This document shows positions 8,333 through 15,678 of a stretch of 40,330 bases of DNA, one piece after another. Made by a program: the position numbers and the translations under genes. The stretch comes from Clostridiaceae bacterium (GTDB lineage: Bacteria; Bacillota; Clostridia; Saccharofermentanales; UBA5734): NCBI GenBank assembly GCA_012520975.1, contig JAAYNF010000076.1, forward strand, positions 1-40,330. Reading direction: 5' to 3'. The number at the start of each line of letters is the position of its first letter. Position 1 is the stretch's first letter. The notes under the pieces were generated by a model. That model was not told the DNA's origin. It did no database searches and saw only the letters and a program-made list of their open reading frames with translations.

Positions 8333-9097
8333 ATGGTAGATCAGCTTGAGGACAAAAATCCTTATGGCTTCAAACCGGTTTCCAGCCGACGCGTGTCCGA
8401 GGCCATCTTTGATCAAATTCGCGAGAAAATCCTAAGAGGCGAGATCCGCCCCAATGATCGACTACCGTCAGAGCGGGCGCTGATGGAGATCTTCGGGCGC
8501 AGTCGGCCGACCATCCGCGAAGCTCTGCGTATGCTTGAGCGGTCCGGCCTGATCACGACCATCCCGGGCAGCGGCGGATCGGTTGTCAAGGAAATATCCT
8601 CCCAAACCGTTGAGCAGTCCCTAGAAGGCATGGTTTTGCAAAAGAGCATCACCCCCCTCGACCTGTACGAATTTCGCACGGTTAATGAAACCGCCAATGT
8701 CGCGTGGGCTGTCGAGCGCCGCACCGAGGAAGATCTTTTGGATCTGCGCCGGATCATCAAGCGTTCCGAAGCTTGTCGTGATGATTGGGAGGAGTTTTTC
8801 GCCTGCGATATTGATTTTCACATGGCTGTGGCCCGGGCCGGCAAAAACCAGATGTCGGCCATTGTTCACACCGTCATTTCCCAACTGATCGCCGATATCA
8901 TCTCTCGCGGTTTTCAGCGGCTCAGCCCGGGCGAGCGCGCCAAGCACCGTCGCAATGTGATTGTCAATCACAAAGCATTGTGCGATGCCATCGCCCGACA
9001 AGACAAGAAAAAAGCCGAAGGGATTATTGTCAGTCACCTTGATGAGTTTCGTCACTTTATGATCGAGGAAAATCTGGCGGATCAGCAACCGGTTTGA
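8333..9097 (+). CDS. GntR-family transcriptional regulator, FadR subfamily
   Basis: A 254-residue one-component regulator. Residues about 20-80 form the winged helix-turn-helix (SEAIFDQIREKILRGEIRPNDRLPSERAL..., then RPTIREALRMLERSGLI and the wing PGSGGSVV). Residues about 95-245 are an all-helical FCD domain whose DxxxH-type metal/effector motif is seen in CDIDFHMAVARAG. FCD members bind small organic acids. It lies directly upstream of, and co-oriented with, the iorAB-buk-ptb operon, and a TGGTnnnACCA palindrome typical of this subfamily sits at the iorA promoter, so it very probably represses that operon and is relieved by a 2-oxo or aryl acid. The effector is not deducible. Confidence 0.92.
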   Translation: MVDQLEDKNPYGFKPVSSRRVSEAIFDQIREKILRGEIRPNDRLPSERALMEIFGRSRPTIREALRMLERSGLITTIPGSGGSVVKEISSQTVEQSLEGMVLQKSITPLDLYEFRTVNETANVAWAVERRTEEDLLDLRRIIKRSEACRDDWEEFFACDIDFHMAVARAGKNQMSAIVHTVISQLIADIISRGFQRLSPGERAKHRRNVIVNHKALCDAIARQDKKKAEGIIVSHLDEFRHFMIEENLADQQPV

Positions 9098-9132
9098 ACC
9101 GGACTTTACACCGGCGACATTTGATTTTTCCA

Positions 9133-9161
9133 TTGACCAAGTCATGCGGAGCGGTTATAAT
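9133..9161 (+). promoter_or_regulatory. Strong sigma-70 promoter of the iorAB-buk-ptb operon
   Basis: TTGACC (9133-9138), a 17-base spacer and a perfect TATAAT (9156-9161) are about 88 bases before the iorA start. Transcription should begin near 9168, at the left edge of the operator. Confidence 0.8.
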
Positions 9162-9168
9162 TTGATCT

Positions 9169-9185
9169 AACTGGTCTGACCAGTT
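9169..9185 (+). promoter_or_regulatory. FadR/GntR-type operator overlapping the iorA transcription start
   Basis: AACTGGTCTGACCAGTT is a perfect 8-bp inverted repeat around one central base and contains TGGT-CTG-ACCA, the TGGTnnnACCA core known for FadR-subfamily regulators such as PdhR and LldR. Placement over the predicted start point fits repression by the product of the gene at 8333. Confidence 0.75.
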
Positions 9186-9248
9186 GACAGGCTATAGATA
9201 TTAAATGAACAAATAAAATGATTGATACAGGAAAGGCGGGTTCAAAGA

Positions 9249-11027
9249 ATGAAGATCGAAATCATGACCGGCAATGAGGCCATTGCGCGAGGTGCGTACG
9301 AAGCATCCTGCCATTTGGCCGCAGCATATCCCGGTACTCCCAGCACGGAAATTCTTGAAAACATAGCCGATAATTATGCGGACGATATCAACAGCCGCTG
9401 GGCCTCCAATGAAAAGACCGCGTTGGAAATAGCCGCCGGCGCGTCGATCGGCGGTATGCGCGCATTGGCGGTTATGAAACATGTCGGCGTCAACGTCGCC
9501 GCCGATCCCATGTTTACTTTGGGCATGACCGGTGTGGAGGGCGGTTTGGTTATCGTGTCCGCGGACGATCCTGCCTGCCATAGTTCCCAAAATGAGCAAG
9601 ACAACCGCTTGTATGCTCCTCATGCCAAACTGGCCATGGTCGAGGCTTCCGACAGCCAAGAATGCAAGGATTATGTCAAGGCGGCCTTTGAAATCAGTGA
9701 AAAATTTGATATTCCGGTTCTTTTCCGCATGACCACCCGTGTTTGTCATGCCAAAAGTCTGGTGAAACTGTCCGACCGTCAAGAGGTGGCGGTTCGTAAA
9801 TATGAGGGCAACCCCCGGAAATATTCCATGTTGCCGGCCAACGCCCGCGTTCGCCACGCCAAACGGGAAGAATTGCTGGTCGAGCTGGAAGAATACGCCT
9901 GCACTTCGCCGCTTAATCGCATTGAATGGGGTAAGAGCAAAAAAATCGGAATTGTTACCTCCGGCATCTCCTACCAATATGCTCGGGATGTGTTCGGCGA
10001 TGAGGTGTCTTATCTCAAGCTGGGGTTGACCTATCCACTGCCTAGCAAGCTGATTCAATCTTTCTGCGAGGATGTGGAAACCATTTATGTCATTGAGGAA
10101 AATGAACCGTATCTGGAAAATAAGGTTCGCGCTTTGGGCTTTGCCTGCGTCGGCAAAGACAGGCTGCCGTTGTTGGGCGAATTGAACACCGGCATCGTAC
10201 GCAAAGCTCTGACCGACCAGCCCGATCCGGAGGTCTACAAAAGCGAGATTTCCGCCCCGCCTCGTCCGCCGGTTCTTTGTGCCGGTTGTCCCCATCGCGG
10301 CTATTTTAATGCTCTGCGGAAACGCAAGCGTGACATTGTCGCGGTGGGAGATATCGGTTGTTACGCTCTCGGCATCAACGAGCCGTTCAATGGCTTTGAT
10401 ATTTCCATTTGTATGGGATCCGGTTTTACCGTGCCGATCGGCCTAGCCGAAGCCCTGAAAAAGCAAGGCGACCAACGCAAGGTGTTCGGTATGCTGGGCG
10501 ACTCAACGTTCTTCCATTCCGGAATGACCGGACTTGTCGACGTTGTGCACAGCAATGCCAACGTGGTGCTTTGTATTTTGGATAATGACATTACGGCCAT
10601 GACCGGTCATCAGGCCAACCCGGGAACAGCTCGCTCCCTTACCGGCGAGCCCGCCCGCGTGGTCAGCATCGAAGCCATGGTTCGCGCCACCGGAATTGAA
10701 GAGGATCGCTTGCGCATTGTCAATCCGATCGATCAGACGGCTATGGATGCCGCGATCGATGCCGGTATCAAGGCCGAGGGACCGTTTGTCATCATTACCC
10801 AATATCCCTGTGCGCTTATTAAAGAGGTTGCCAGAACTTTTGTCGGTAAATATTGTGTCATTGATCAGGACAAATGCACCAAATGCAAATCGTGTCTCCG
10901 GATCGCCTGTCCGGCCATCGCCCTGAAAGATGGCGTTATCCAGATTGTCGACCGTCAAGCCTGCACTGCCTGCGGCCTTTGTATGCAGGTGTGCAAATTT
11001 GGTGCAATCAGCAAGGTGGGTGAATAA
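9249..11027 (+). CDS. iorA: Indolepyruvate:ferredoxin oxidoreductase, alpha subunit
   Basis: With IorB this TPP and Fe-S enzyme oxidatively decarboxylates aryl-2-oxo acids (indolepyruvate, phenylpyruvate, hydroxyphenylpyruvate) to aryl-acetyl-CoA, reducing ferredoxin. The 592 residues show the N-terminal pyruvate-oxidoreductase domain (AAAYPGTPSTEILE), 'CAGCPHRGYF' near 345, the TPP-binding region GDIGCYALG, GDSTFFHSGMTGL and DNDITAMTGHQ, and a C-terminal two-cluster ferredoxin domain (CTKCKSCLRIACP and CTACGLCMQVCK). The extra residue in the first cluster motif is usual for IorA. ATG at 9249 follows AAGGCGGG; the upstream TTG alternative is less likely. It is two bases from iorB. Confidence 0.95.
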   Translation: MKIEIMTGNEAIARGAYEASCHLAAAYPGTPSTEILENIADNYADDINSRWASNEKTALEIAAGASIGGMRALAVMKHVGVNVAADPMFTLGMTGVEGGLVIVSADDPACHSSQNEQDNRLYAPHAKLAMVEASDSQECKDYVKAAFEISEKFDIPVLFRMTTRVCHAKSLVKLSDRQEVAVRKYEGNPRKYSMLPANARVRHAKREELLVELEEYACTSPLNRIEWGKSKKIGIVTSGISYQYARDVFGDEVSYLKLGLTYPLPSKLIQSFCEDVETIYVIEENEPYLENKVRALGFACVGKDRLPLLGELNTGIVRKALTDQPDPEVYKSEISAPPRPPVLCAGCPHRGYFNALRKRKRDIVAVGDIGCYALGINEPFNGFDISICMGSGFTVPIGLAEALKKQGDQRKVFGMLGDSTFFHSGMTGLVDVVHSNANVVLCILDNDITAMTGHQANPGTARSLTGEPARVVSIEAMVRATGIEEDRLRIVNPIDQTAMDAAIDAGIKAEGPFVIITQYPCALIKEVARTFVGKYCVIDQDKCTKCKSCLRIACPAIALKDGVIQIVDRQACTACGLCMQVCKFGAISKVGE

Positions 11028-11029
11028 TT

Positions 11030-11623
11030 ATGCGTAAAAATATCCTTCTAATCGGTGTCGGCGGCCAGGGAACCATCCTGACCTCCAAAATCCTTACGGC
11101 CGGATTGGTCGAACTTGGCTTTGATGTCAAAATGAGCGAGATCCATGGCATGTCGCAGCGTGGCGGCAGCGTCACCACCCAGATTCGTTACGGGGAGAAG
11201 ATCTATTCCCCCAACATCGGCGAGGGTGAAGCCGATATCATCGTGGCTTTTGAACGATCCGAAGCTCTGCGTGGTCTGCCTTTCCTCAAACAAGGCGGTA
11301 CCATTATCGTCAACGAGCGCGAGATTTACCCCTTGCCGGTCATGACCGGCGCCATCGCGTACCCGGATAATATTATTGAAAATCTGCAAAAAACCGTCGG
11401 CAATGTTTTGTTTCTTGAAGCCGATCGTATTGCCACCGAATTGGGCAACATCCGGGCGCAAAACATCGTTTTGCTCGGTGCCCTCGTGGCATTTCTGTCC
11501 CTTGACGGTATTGACTGGAGTGAGCTGGTCGGCGAGATGGTTCCGCCCCGGGCAAAAGAATTGAACCAGAAAGCCTTTGCCGCCGGCTTCGATTTCTACC
11601 GGGCCCACACAGCCAAAGCCTGA
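11030..11623 (+). CDS. iorB: Indolepyruvate:ferredoxin oxidoreductase, beta subunit
   Basis: This is the 197-residue gamma-type oxidoreductase domain partner of IorA. Typical motifs are NILLIGVGGQGTILTSKIL at the N terminus and SEIHGMSQRGGSVTTQIRYG (about 37-56). It completes the CoA-dependent 2-oxo-acid:ferredoxin oxidoreductase. It starts two bases after iorA and overlaps nothing downstream; an intrinsic hairpin lies in the 67-base gap to buk. The gene order iorA-iorB and the lengths match the known enzyme. Confidence 0.95.
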   Translation: MRKNILLIGVGGQGTILTSKILTAGLVELGFDVKMSEIHGMSQRGGSVTTQIRYGEKIYSPNIGEGEADIIVAFERSEALRGLPFLKQGGTIIVNEREIYPLPVMTGAIAYPDNIIENLQKTVGNVLFLEADRIATELGNIRAQNIVLLGALVAFLSLDGIDWSELVGEMVPPRAKELNQKAFAAGFDFYRAHTAKA

Positions 11624-11631
11624 GTTATTAC

Positions 11632-11668
11632 CAAAAGCCGGCGGGACAACAGAGCCTGCCGGCTTTTT
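11632..11668 (+). terminator. Intrinsic terminator or attenuator between iorB and buk
   Basis: The arms AAAAGCCGG(G)CGGG and CCTGCCGGCTTTTT form about 13 bp with one bulged G and one G-U pair, ending in five T residues. It lies between iorB and the co-oriented buk, so partial readthrough would set a higher level of iorAB than of the kinase and transferases. Confidence 0.7.
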
Positions 11669-11690
11669 CCAATTCAAGGAGGAAGCGCCG

Positions 11691-12773
11691 ATGAGCTACC
11701 ACATCCTGGCCATCAACCCGGGATCAACAACAACAAAAATTGCTTATTATCAGGACAGCCGGATGCAATGGGTTAAGAATATCGAGCATGATCAGTCCGA
11801 TCTGGCACCGTTCAAAACCATTTATGACCAGTATCATATGCGCCGGCAGCTGGTTCTGGATACTATGGCCGAACAGGGCACATCGACCGCGGTTCTCAGC
11901 GCGGTTGTCGCCCGCGGCGGTTTGCTTCCTCCTGTTGAGGCAGGGGCCTACCATGTTAATCAGGCCATGATGGATACTTTGCGTTATCGGCCGGCCAACG
12001 AGCACGCTTCCAATCTGGGCGCCGTTCTGGCTTGGTCGATCGCTGAGCCGCTGGGCATCCCGTCATTTATTTATGACCCGGTCACGGTGGACGAGCTGGA
12101 AGATATTGCGCAGATTACCGGCCTTAAGGAAATGCGCCGTGTCGGTATGGGTCATAATCTCAATATGCGTGCCGCCGCCATCAAGTTCGCCGATTCCCAA
12201 AATCGGCCATATGAAGAGCTGAATATTCTGGTGGCTCATCTGGGTGGCGGAATCACACTCAGCCTACACAGCGGCGGACGGATCATCGACATGATTTCCG
12301 ATGATGAGGGTCCCTTCTCGCCGGAGCGCGCCGGTGGCCTGCCCGGCTTTCAGGTGATCAAGATGGCGACGTCCGGCGCTTATAACTACAAAGAAATGAT
12401 GGAAAAAGTTCAGCGACAGGGCGGATTGAAGGCATATTTCGGCACATCTGATACACGTCAGGTTGAGGCCAGGATCTCCCAAGGCGATGATTACGCGCGA
12501 TTGATTTTGGAAGCCATGGCGCACAATGTGGCCAAAAACATCGGCAAACTTGCCGTGGTTGTCCGCGGAAAGGTCGACGGAATTGTCTTGACCGGAGGAA
12601 TCGCCCATTCTCGGTTGATCACCGACTGGATCACGGAGCGGGTTTCTTTTATCGCCCCGGTGACCATTCTGGCCGGTGAAAACGAAATGGAATCATTGGC
12701 CTTGGGTGTCCTGCGTGTTCTGCGCGGAGAGGAAAAAGCACGAACTTTCACCGAAGGACGAGAAGGAGAATAA
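11691..12773 (+). CDS. buk: Butyrate kinase (acyl-phosphate:ADP phosphotransferase)
   Basis: The enzyme converts acyl phosphates to carboxylic acids and makes ATP. The 360 residues are the normal size for Buk and smaller than acetate kinase. ASKHA-fold hallmarks are the phosphate loop ILAINPGSTTTKIAYY, the central VAHLGGGITLSLHSGGRIIDM, the adenosine motif VLTGGIAHSRLI and 'ILAGENEMESLALG'. The start at 11691 follows a full AAGGAGG. In this operon its substrate is probably the acyl phosphate made by the two phosphotransacylases from IorAB-derived CoA thioesters, such as phenylacetyl, indoleacetyl or isobutyryl; Buk enzymes are known to accept branched chains, aryl use is inference. Confidence 0.93.
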   Translation: MSYHILAINPGSTTTKIAYYQDSRMQWVKNIEHDQSDLAPFKTIYDQYHMRRQLVLDTMAEQGTSTAVLSAVVARGGLLPPVEAGAYHVNQAMMDTLRYRPANEHASNLGAVLAWSIAEPLGIPSFIYDPVTVDELEDIAQITGLKEMRRVGMGHNLNMRAAAIKFADSQNRPYEELNILVAHLGGGITLSLHSGGRIIDMISDDEGPFSPERAGGLPGFQVIKMATSGAYNYKEMMEKVQRQGGLKAYFGTSDTRQVEARISQGDDYARLILEAMAHNVAKNIGKLAVVVRGKVDGIVLTGGIAHSRLITDWITERVSFIAPVTILAGENEMESLALGVLRVLRGEEKARTFTEGREGE

Positions 12774-12775
12774 TA

Positions 12776-13780
12776 ATGATGAAAGCTAAAATTGTCAGCA
12801 CGGTTCCCAGGTCAAGATTTGAATTGTTCAAAGTCGAGATTCCCGATCAATGGGAGGTTGACTTTGTCGATTATCCTTTGCCGGAGGAGGCTTTGATCGA
12901 AGCTTTGCGCGACGCGGATTTTTTGCTGGTCGGTTCGGTTCATCATGTCAGCAGCGCCGTTATTCATGCCGCCCCCTCGTTAAAAATGATCCACACAGAG
13001 GGCGTCGGCTTTGACAAGGTCGATGTGGAGGCCGCCCGCGCGGTGGGGCTGCCGGTTTGCAACAATCGGGCGGTCAACAATGTTTCGGTTGCCGAACACA
13101 CAATCGGTCTGATTCTGGCGGCTTTGAAAAGAATGGTTTATTCTGATCGCGAGATCAAGCGCGGCGATTTTACCGCTGTCCAGACACAGCTGCGCACCGA
13201 AGGCATCCATGAACTCAGGCACCAACATGTGGGTTTGGTCGGTTGCGGCGCGATTGGGCAGGAGGTGGCTCGCATGCTGGGGGTATTTGGCTGCAAGGTC
13301 AGTTATTTCGATACCTATCGACCCTCCCCTGAACGCGAGCGCGCGCTGAACATTTCCTATTTGGAATTGGATGACCTGCTCGCTCAATGCGATATTGTCA
13401 GCCTGCATGTTCCGGTTTTGCCGGATACCGTCAACATCATCAATGCGCGTGCCCTTGGCCTGATGAAAGATCATGCCATTTTGGTCAATACCTCGCGAGG
13501 TGAACTTATTGATCAGCCGGCCGCCGCGTCGGCCTTGGAAAGCGGTCGGCTGGGCGCTCTGGCCATTGACACCCTCGCCCCGGAACCGCCGGCCAAAGAC
13601 CATCCGTTTTTGACGCTCACCCCTGATGCAGCCGACCGGTTGATCATTACGCCCCACGTTGCCGGCACTACGGCCGAAGCTTTTACCCGTATGCTGCAAT
13701 GGGTGATTGCGGATTTCCAAGAGGTTCTGGCCGGTCGATTGCCCGACCGTGTTTGTAACGGTGTAACCGAACTGCGTTAA
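12776..13780 (+). CDS. D-2-hydroxyacid dehydrogenase (NAD-dependent)
   Basis: A 334-residue member of the D-isomer-specific 2-hydroxyacid dehydrogenase family. The Rossmann motif is VGLVGCGAIGQEVA (about 145-158), the catalytic Arg is in NTSRGELID, the acid Glu is in DTLAPEPP and the catalytic His is in ITPHVAGTT. There is no ACT domain, so it is not a second SerA. It begins two bases after buk (ATGATG; the first is taken) and is followed after 21 bases by ptb. In this context it could reduce an arylpyruvate or branched 2-oxo acid to the 2-hydroxy acid, disposing of reducing equivalents while IorAB oxidises another molecule; the substrate is inferred from neighbours. Confidence 0.85.
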   Translation: MMKAKIVSTVPRSRFELFKVEIPDQWEVDFVDYPLPEEALIEALRDADFLLVGSVHHVSSAVIHAAPSLKMIHTEGVGFDKVDVEAARAVGLPVCNNRAVNNVSVAEHTIGLILAALKRMVYSDREIKRGDFTAVQTQLRTEGIHELRHQHVGLVGCGAIGQEVARMLGVFGCKVSYFDTYRPSPERERALNISYLELDDLLAQCDIVSLHVPVLPDTVNIINARALGLMKDHAILVNTSRGELIDQPAAASALESGRLGALAIDTLAPEPPAKDHPFLTLTPDAADRLIITPHVAGTTAEAFTRMLQWVIADFQEVLAGRLPDRVCNGVTELR

Positions 13781-13801
13781 ATGCCAAGCGAGGAGGATAC
13801 C

Positions 13802-14710
13802 ATGATCCGTTGTTTTGCCGACCTGTATGCAGCTATCCATCAACACCCTCGTGTCACCATCGGCGTCGCCGCCGCCCAAGACAAGGAGGCGCTGCTCTGC
13901 GTGAAAGCTGCGTACGATAAGGGCATTGCCGAGGCGATTTTGGTTGGCGATGAAGATCTGATCCGACCACTGATTGAAGAAGTCGGCCTGCCCGAAACCA
14001 TCCGTGTGGTCAATGAACCGGATGTCAAGCAGGCCGCATGCACAGCCGTCAGGCTGATTCGCGCCGGCGAGGCCCAGATCCTGCTCAAAGGCAGTCTCAA
14101 CACATCGGATTATCTGAAAGCCGTGCTCAATCCCGACATCGGCCTGCGCACGGGGCGTCTCTTGGGCAGTCTGGCGGCTTATCAGTATCCCGGTGGCAGC
14201 AAACTTCTTTTTGCCACCGATACCGGTGTCAACATTCTGCCAAATTTTGATGAAAAAAAACAGCTGCTGCAAAATGCCTTCGCCGCCATGAAAAAAATGG
14301 GCATTGATCGTCCGAAGGTGGCTTGTTTGGCCGCCAACGAAAATGTCAACCCTAAAATTCCCAGTACGGTCGACGCCCGTCGGCTTCAGGAGCATTTCAC
14401 AGCCGACCCTTCCTTTGCGGGAATCATCGAAGGTCCGGTGGCCATGGATGTGGCGCTCAGCGCCGAAGCCGCCCGCCACAAAGGTCTGGACAGCAACGTG
14501 GCCGGTGACGTTGATCTGCTTCTGTTTTCCAGTGTCGATGCCGGAAACATTTGGAGCAAATCGCTGATTCACTTCGCCGGCTTTAGTATGGCCAACGTTA
14601 TTTTGGGCGCGACCCACCCGGTTGTTCTGGTGTCCCGCGCCGACACCGCCGAGATCAAACTCAACTCCGTTGCTCTAGCCTGTCTTTTGGCGGCGCGGGC
14701 AGACCACTGA
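13802..14710 (+). CDS. ptb: Phosphate butyryltransferase-like phosphotransacylase, copy 1
   Basis: Phosphotransacylases exchange CoA for phosphate on acyl-CoA. The 302-residue protein has PTB/PTA C-terminal domain features: ILLKGSLNTSDYLKAVLN (about 95-112), LLFATDTGVNILPNFDEKKQLLQNA, NVNPKIPSTVDA, EGPVAMDVALS and AGDVDLLLFSSVDAGN. Start 13802 is preceded by GAGGAGG; an ATG 21 bases upstream lacks a ribosome-binding site. It pairs with Buk to recover ATP. Compared with copy 2 it has the same motif order but clearly different sequence, so the two have probably diverged in acyl specificity or form a hetero-oligomer. Confidence 0.88.
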   Translation: MIRCFADLYAAIHQHPRVTIGVAAAQDKEALLCVKAAYDKGIAEAILVGDEDLIRPLIEEVGLPETIRVVNEPDVKQAACTAVRLIRAGEAQILLKGSLNTSDYLKAVLNPDIGLRTGRLLGSLAAYQYPGGSKLLFATDTGVNILPNFDEKKQLLQNAFAAMKKMGIDRPKVACLAANENVNPKIPSTVDARRLQEHFTADPSFAGIIEGPVAMDVALSAEAARHKGLDSNVAGDVDLLLFSSVDAGNIWSKSLIHFAGFSMANVILGATHPVVLVSRADTAEIKLNSVALACLLAARADH

Positions 14711-14745
14711 CCGCCAAGAAAGAATATAAAAGGAGTATGTGGGCG

Positions 14746-15666
14746 ATGGCTTACACTAATTTTCAACAGATTATCGATGAAATTCAGAGGAGCTCTCTGA
14801 CCAAACGACTGGCGGTTGCCGCCGCCCACGACGAGCAAACTTTGGAGGCTGTCTTTCGCGCCAGGCGTGACCGAATCGTCGAGCCATTGCTTTTTGGTGA
14901 ACCGGAAAAAATCAAAGCCATCAGCCGCAAGCTTGGCGAATCGATCGCCGATGAGGCTATTTTTCCGGCGGTTGATGACGCCGAAGCCGCCCGTCTCGCG
15001 GTTGCCGCCATCCGTGACAATCGATCCGACATCCTGATGAAAGGCAAGCTGGATACCGCCGTGATCCTCAAAGCCGTCGTCAACAGGGAACATGGGTTGG
15101 GCAAAGACCGGATCATGTCGATGTTGGTCTTTCATGAAATGCCGTCTTACCCGAAACTCTTGGCGGTGACCGACGGGGGAATGTGTCTTTACCCCACTCT
15201 TGAGGAGAAAAAACAGATTTTGATCAATGCTGTTGAAATGATGACCTTGATGGGTTACAAAAATCCGAAGGTTGGCGTGTTGGCCGCCATTGAAAAGGTC
15301 AATCCGAAAATGCCGGAGACCGTTGATGCCGACCAGCTGAAACAGATGAATATTCGTGGTGAAATCACCGATTGTATCGTTGAGGGGCCGATTTCTTACG
15401 ATTTGGCCATGAGCCGCGAATCAGCCGCCATCAAAGGTTTTTCCAGTCCGGTGGTCGGCGATGTTGACCTGCTGGTCGTGCCCGAAATCACAACCGGCAA
15501 TGTGCTTGGAAAATGCCTGGTATATTCAGCCGGAGCCAAAATGGCCGGCATCGTCGTCGGCGCCCGGGTCCCGATCGTGTTGACCTCGCGCGGCGCGCGA
15601 TCCGAAGAAAAGTATAGATCCCTCGTCTTGGCAGCTCTGGCCGATCGTTGCTACGATGAAGCGTAA
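14746..15666 (+). CDS. Phosphate butyryltransferase-like phosphotransacylase, copy 2
   Basis: The 306-residue second phosphotransacylase lies 35 bases after copy 1. The motifs match the family: ILMKGKLDTAVILKAVVN, LLAVTDGGMCLYPTLEEKKQILINA, KVNPKMPETVDA, EGPISYDLAMS and GDVDLLVVPEITTGN. ATG at 14746 is preferred because AGGAG is ten bases away; the ATG at 14737 is almost on top of the ribosome-binding site. Copy 2 is closer in feel to classical clostridial Ptb (DLLVVPEITTGN, SRGARSEEK), but this is recalled, not computed. It ends 12 bases from the convergent aldo/keto reductase gene, so it closes the operon. Confidence 0.88.
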   Translation: MAYTNFQQIIDEIQRSSLTKRLAVAAAHDEQTLEAVFRARRDRIVEPLLFGEPEKIKAISRKLGESIADEAIFPAVDDAEAARLAVAAIRDNRSDILMKGKLDTAVILKAVVNREHGLGKDRIMSMLVFHEMPSYPKLLAVTDGGMCLYPTLEEKKQILINAVEMMTLMGYKNPKVGVLAAIEKVNPKMPETVDADQLKQMNIRGEITDCIVEGPISYDLAMSRESAAIKGFSSPVVGDVDLLVVPEITTGNVLGKCLVYSAGAKMAGIVVGARVPIVLTSRGARSEEKYRSLVLAALADRCYDEA

Positions 15667-15678
15667 CGAATCATTGAA

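Noticed and set aside
12776-13780. Second phosphoglycerate dehydrogenase
   Set aside because: No ACT domain, and it lies in a 2-oxo-acid fermentation operon; a general D-2-hydroxyacid dehydrogenase fits better.
12980-14617. Long open frame (545 codons) on the minus strand opposite the hydroxyacid dehydrogenase and ptb genes
   Set aside because: It runs antisense to two well-identified genes, has no ribosome-binding site or recognisable motif, and its composition is that of a complementary-strand frame of a moderately GC-rich gene.
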